From: Streptomyces puniciscabiei
GTDB taxonomy: Bacteria; Actinomycetota; Actinomycetes; Streptomycetales; Streptomycetaceae
DNA length: 64,000 nt
Reading direction: 5' to 3'
Assembly: GCF_006715785.1 (NCBI RefSeq)
Contig: NZ_VFNX01000001.1
Location: forward strand, 124,001 to 188,000
The notes under the pieces are model-generated. The model ran no database searches. It worked only from the letters and a program-made list of their open reading frames with translations, and had not been told where the DNA came from. Of the stretch, positions 63,670 to 64,000 are shown one piece after another. The position numbers were made by a program, and so were the translations under genes. The stretch's first letter is position 1; every line of letters starts with the position of its first letter.

Positions 63670-64000
63670 GCTCGTCCCACCTTCCAAGCGTGGGTCTGCT
63701 CGCCTGGCGGCTGCGGTGCCTTCGGTCGCCTTCTTGGCTGCGCCGACCTCGGCGGCGAGTTCGTCGGCGTACTCCTCCGCTTCCCGGCCCGCTACTACGA
63801 CACAACATCGGCCGCTTCACCCAACCCGCCCCCTCCGGCCGGGAAAACGCAATGCGGCACCGGCGGAGCACTCAGCGGACCTCGATCATCATCTCCATGG
63901 CGTCGCGAGCGGGGTGTGTCCTCGCCGGGGCGAAGGAGGCCGGGCCGGGCGCCTGACCGCCAGTGCCGGTCGGCCATGGTCACTCTTGCCGGTCGCGGGC
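63670..64000. other. Window end, nothing supported
   Basis: No gene with recognisable features. Short open frames on both strands; the minus strand could contain the end of a gene that lies outside. Confidence 0.4.

Noticed and set aside
63670..63956. Extension of the NOS-SpoIIE frame to 63956 as a real C-terminus
   Set aside because: The recognisable ATPase end continues in the other frame to a stop at 63669, so the longer frame is a frameshift product.

Overview
The window is high-GC DNA with strong codon bias, AGGAGG-type ribosome sites, many 4-8 bp start/stop overlaps, and gene families typical of Streptomyces: an epsilon-poly-lysine synthetase, LCP and SEDS envelope proteins, an actinobacterial Rhs toxin, and integrase relics. 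It looks like an accessory, chromosome-arm type region, because almost half of it is insertion sequences, gene fragments and eroded duplicates. No rRNA, tRNA, CRISPR array or replication origin was recognised.

Layout. 0-6.4 kb: a urea-degradation operon (end of a urea-carboxylase-associated gene, urea carboxylase, allophanate hydrolase) followed by a TetR regulator. 7.2-12.5 kb: a 1571-residue Rhs/YD-repeat polymorphic toxin with an AHH-type nuclease tip, and an overlapping candidate immunity gene. 12.5-14.4 kb: an integrase relic and mostly non-coding DNA. 14.5-21.4 kb (minus strand): a class I lanthipeptide/thiopeptide-type RiPP operon (LanB dehydratase, ABC exporter, F420/flavin LLM oxidoreductase, erythromycin-esterase-like protein). 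It has lost its upstream end because LanB is cut at about 21.38 kb and joined to a DDE-transposase-like gene. 24.3-29.7 kb: a Pls-type poly-amino-acid synthetase coupled to an M1 metallopeptidase like the poly-lysine-degrading enzyme PldII.

29.7-54 kb: an envelope and divalent-metal island. It carries two SEDS (RodA/FtsW) genes, two LytR-CpsA-Psr genes, a lysozyme-like transglycosylase, UppP, TatB, MgtC, two arsR-mgtA pairs (one mgtA is a pseudogene), an Nramp pseudogene and two copies of a small secreted protein (one is a pseudogene). An IS110 element sits between one SEDS gene and one LCP gene. The most striking feature is a dispersed palindrome, TTGC-N4-TTGCGCAA-N4-GCAA. It lies upstream of at least five of these transcription units and at 23.74 kb, and suggests an undescribed regulon for envelope and metal functions. 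Three short serine-rich ORFs, two with conserved structured leaders, sit upstream of or between the mgtC-side genes.

54-64 kb: two GT-C-type polyprenyl-sugar glycosyltransferase genes, a pair of tail-to-tail IS5-family elements, integrase and SDR relics, and a frameshifted chimera in which a nitric-oxide-synthase oxygenase fragment is fused to a SpoIIE-type phosphatase.
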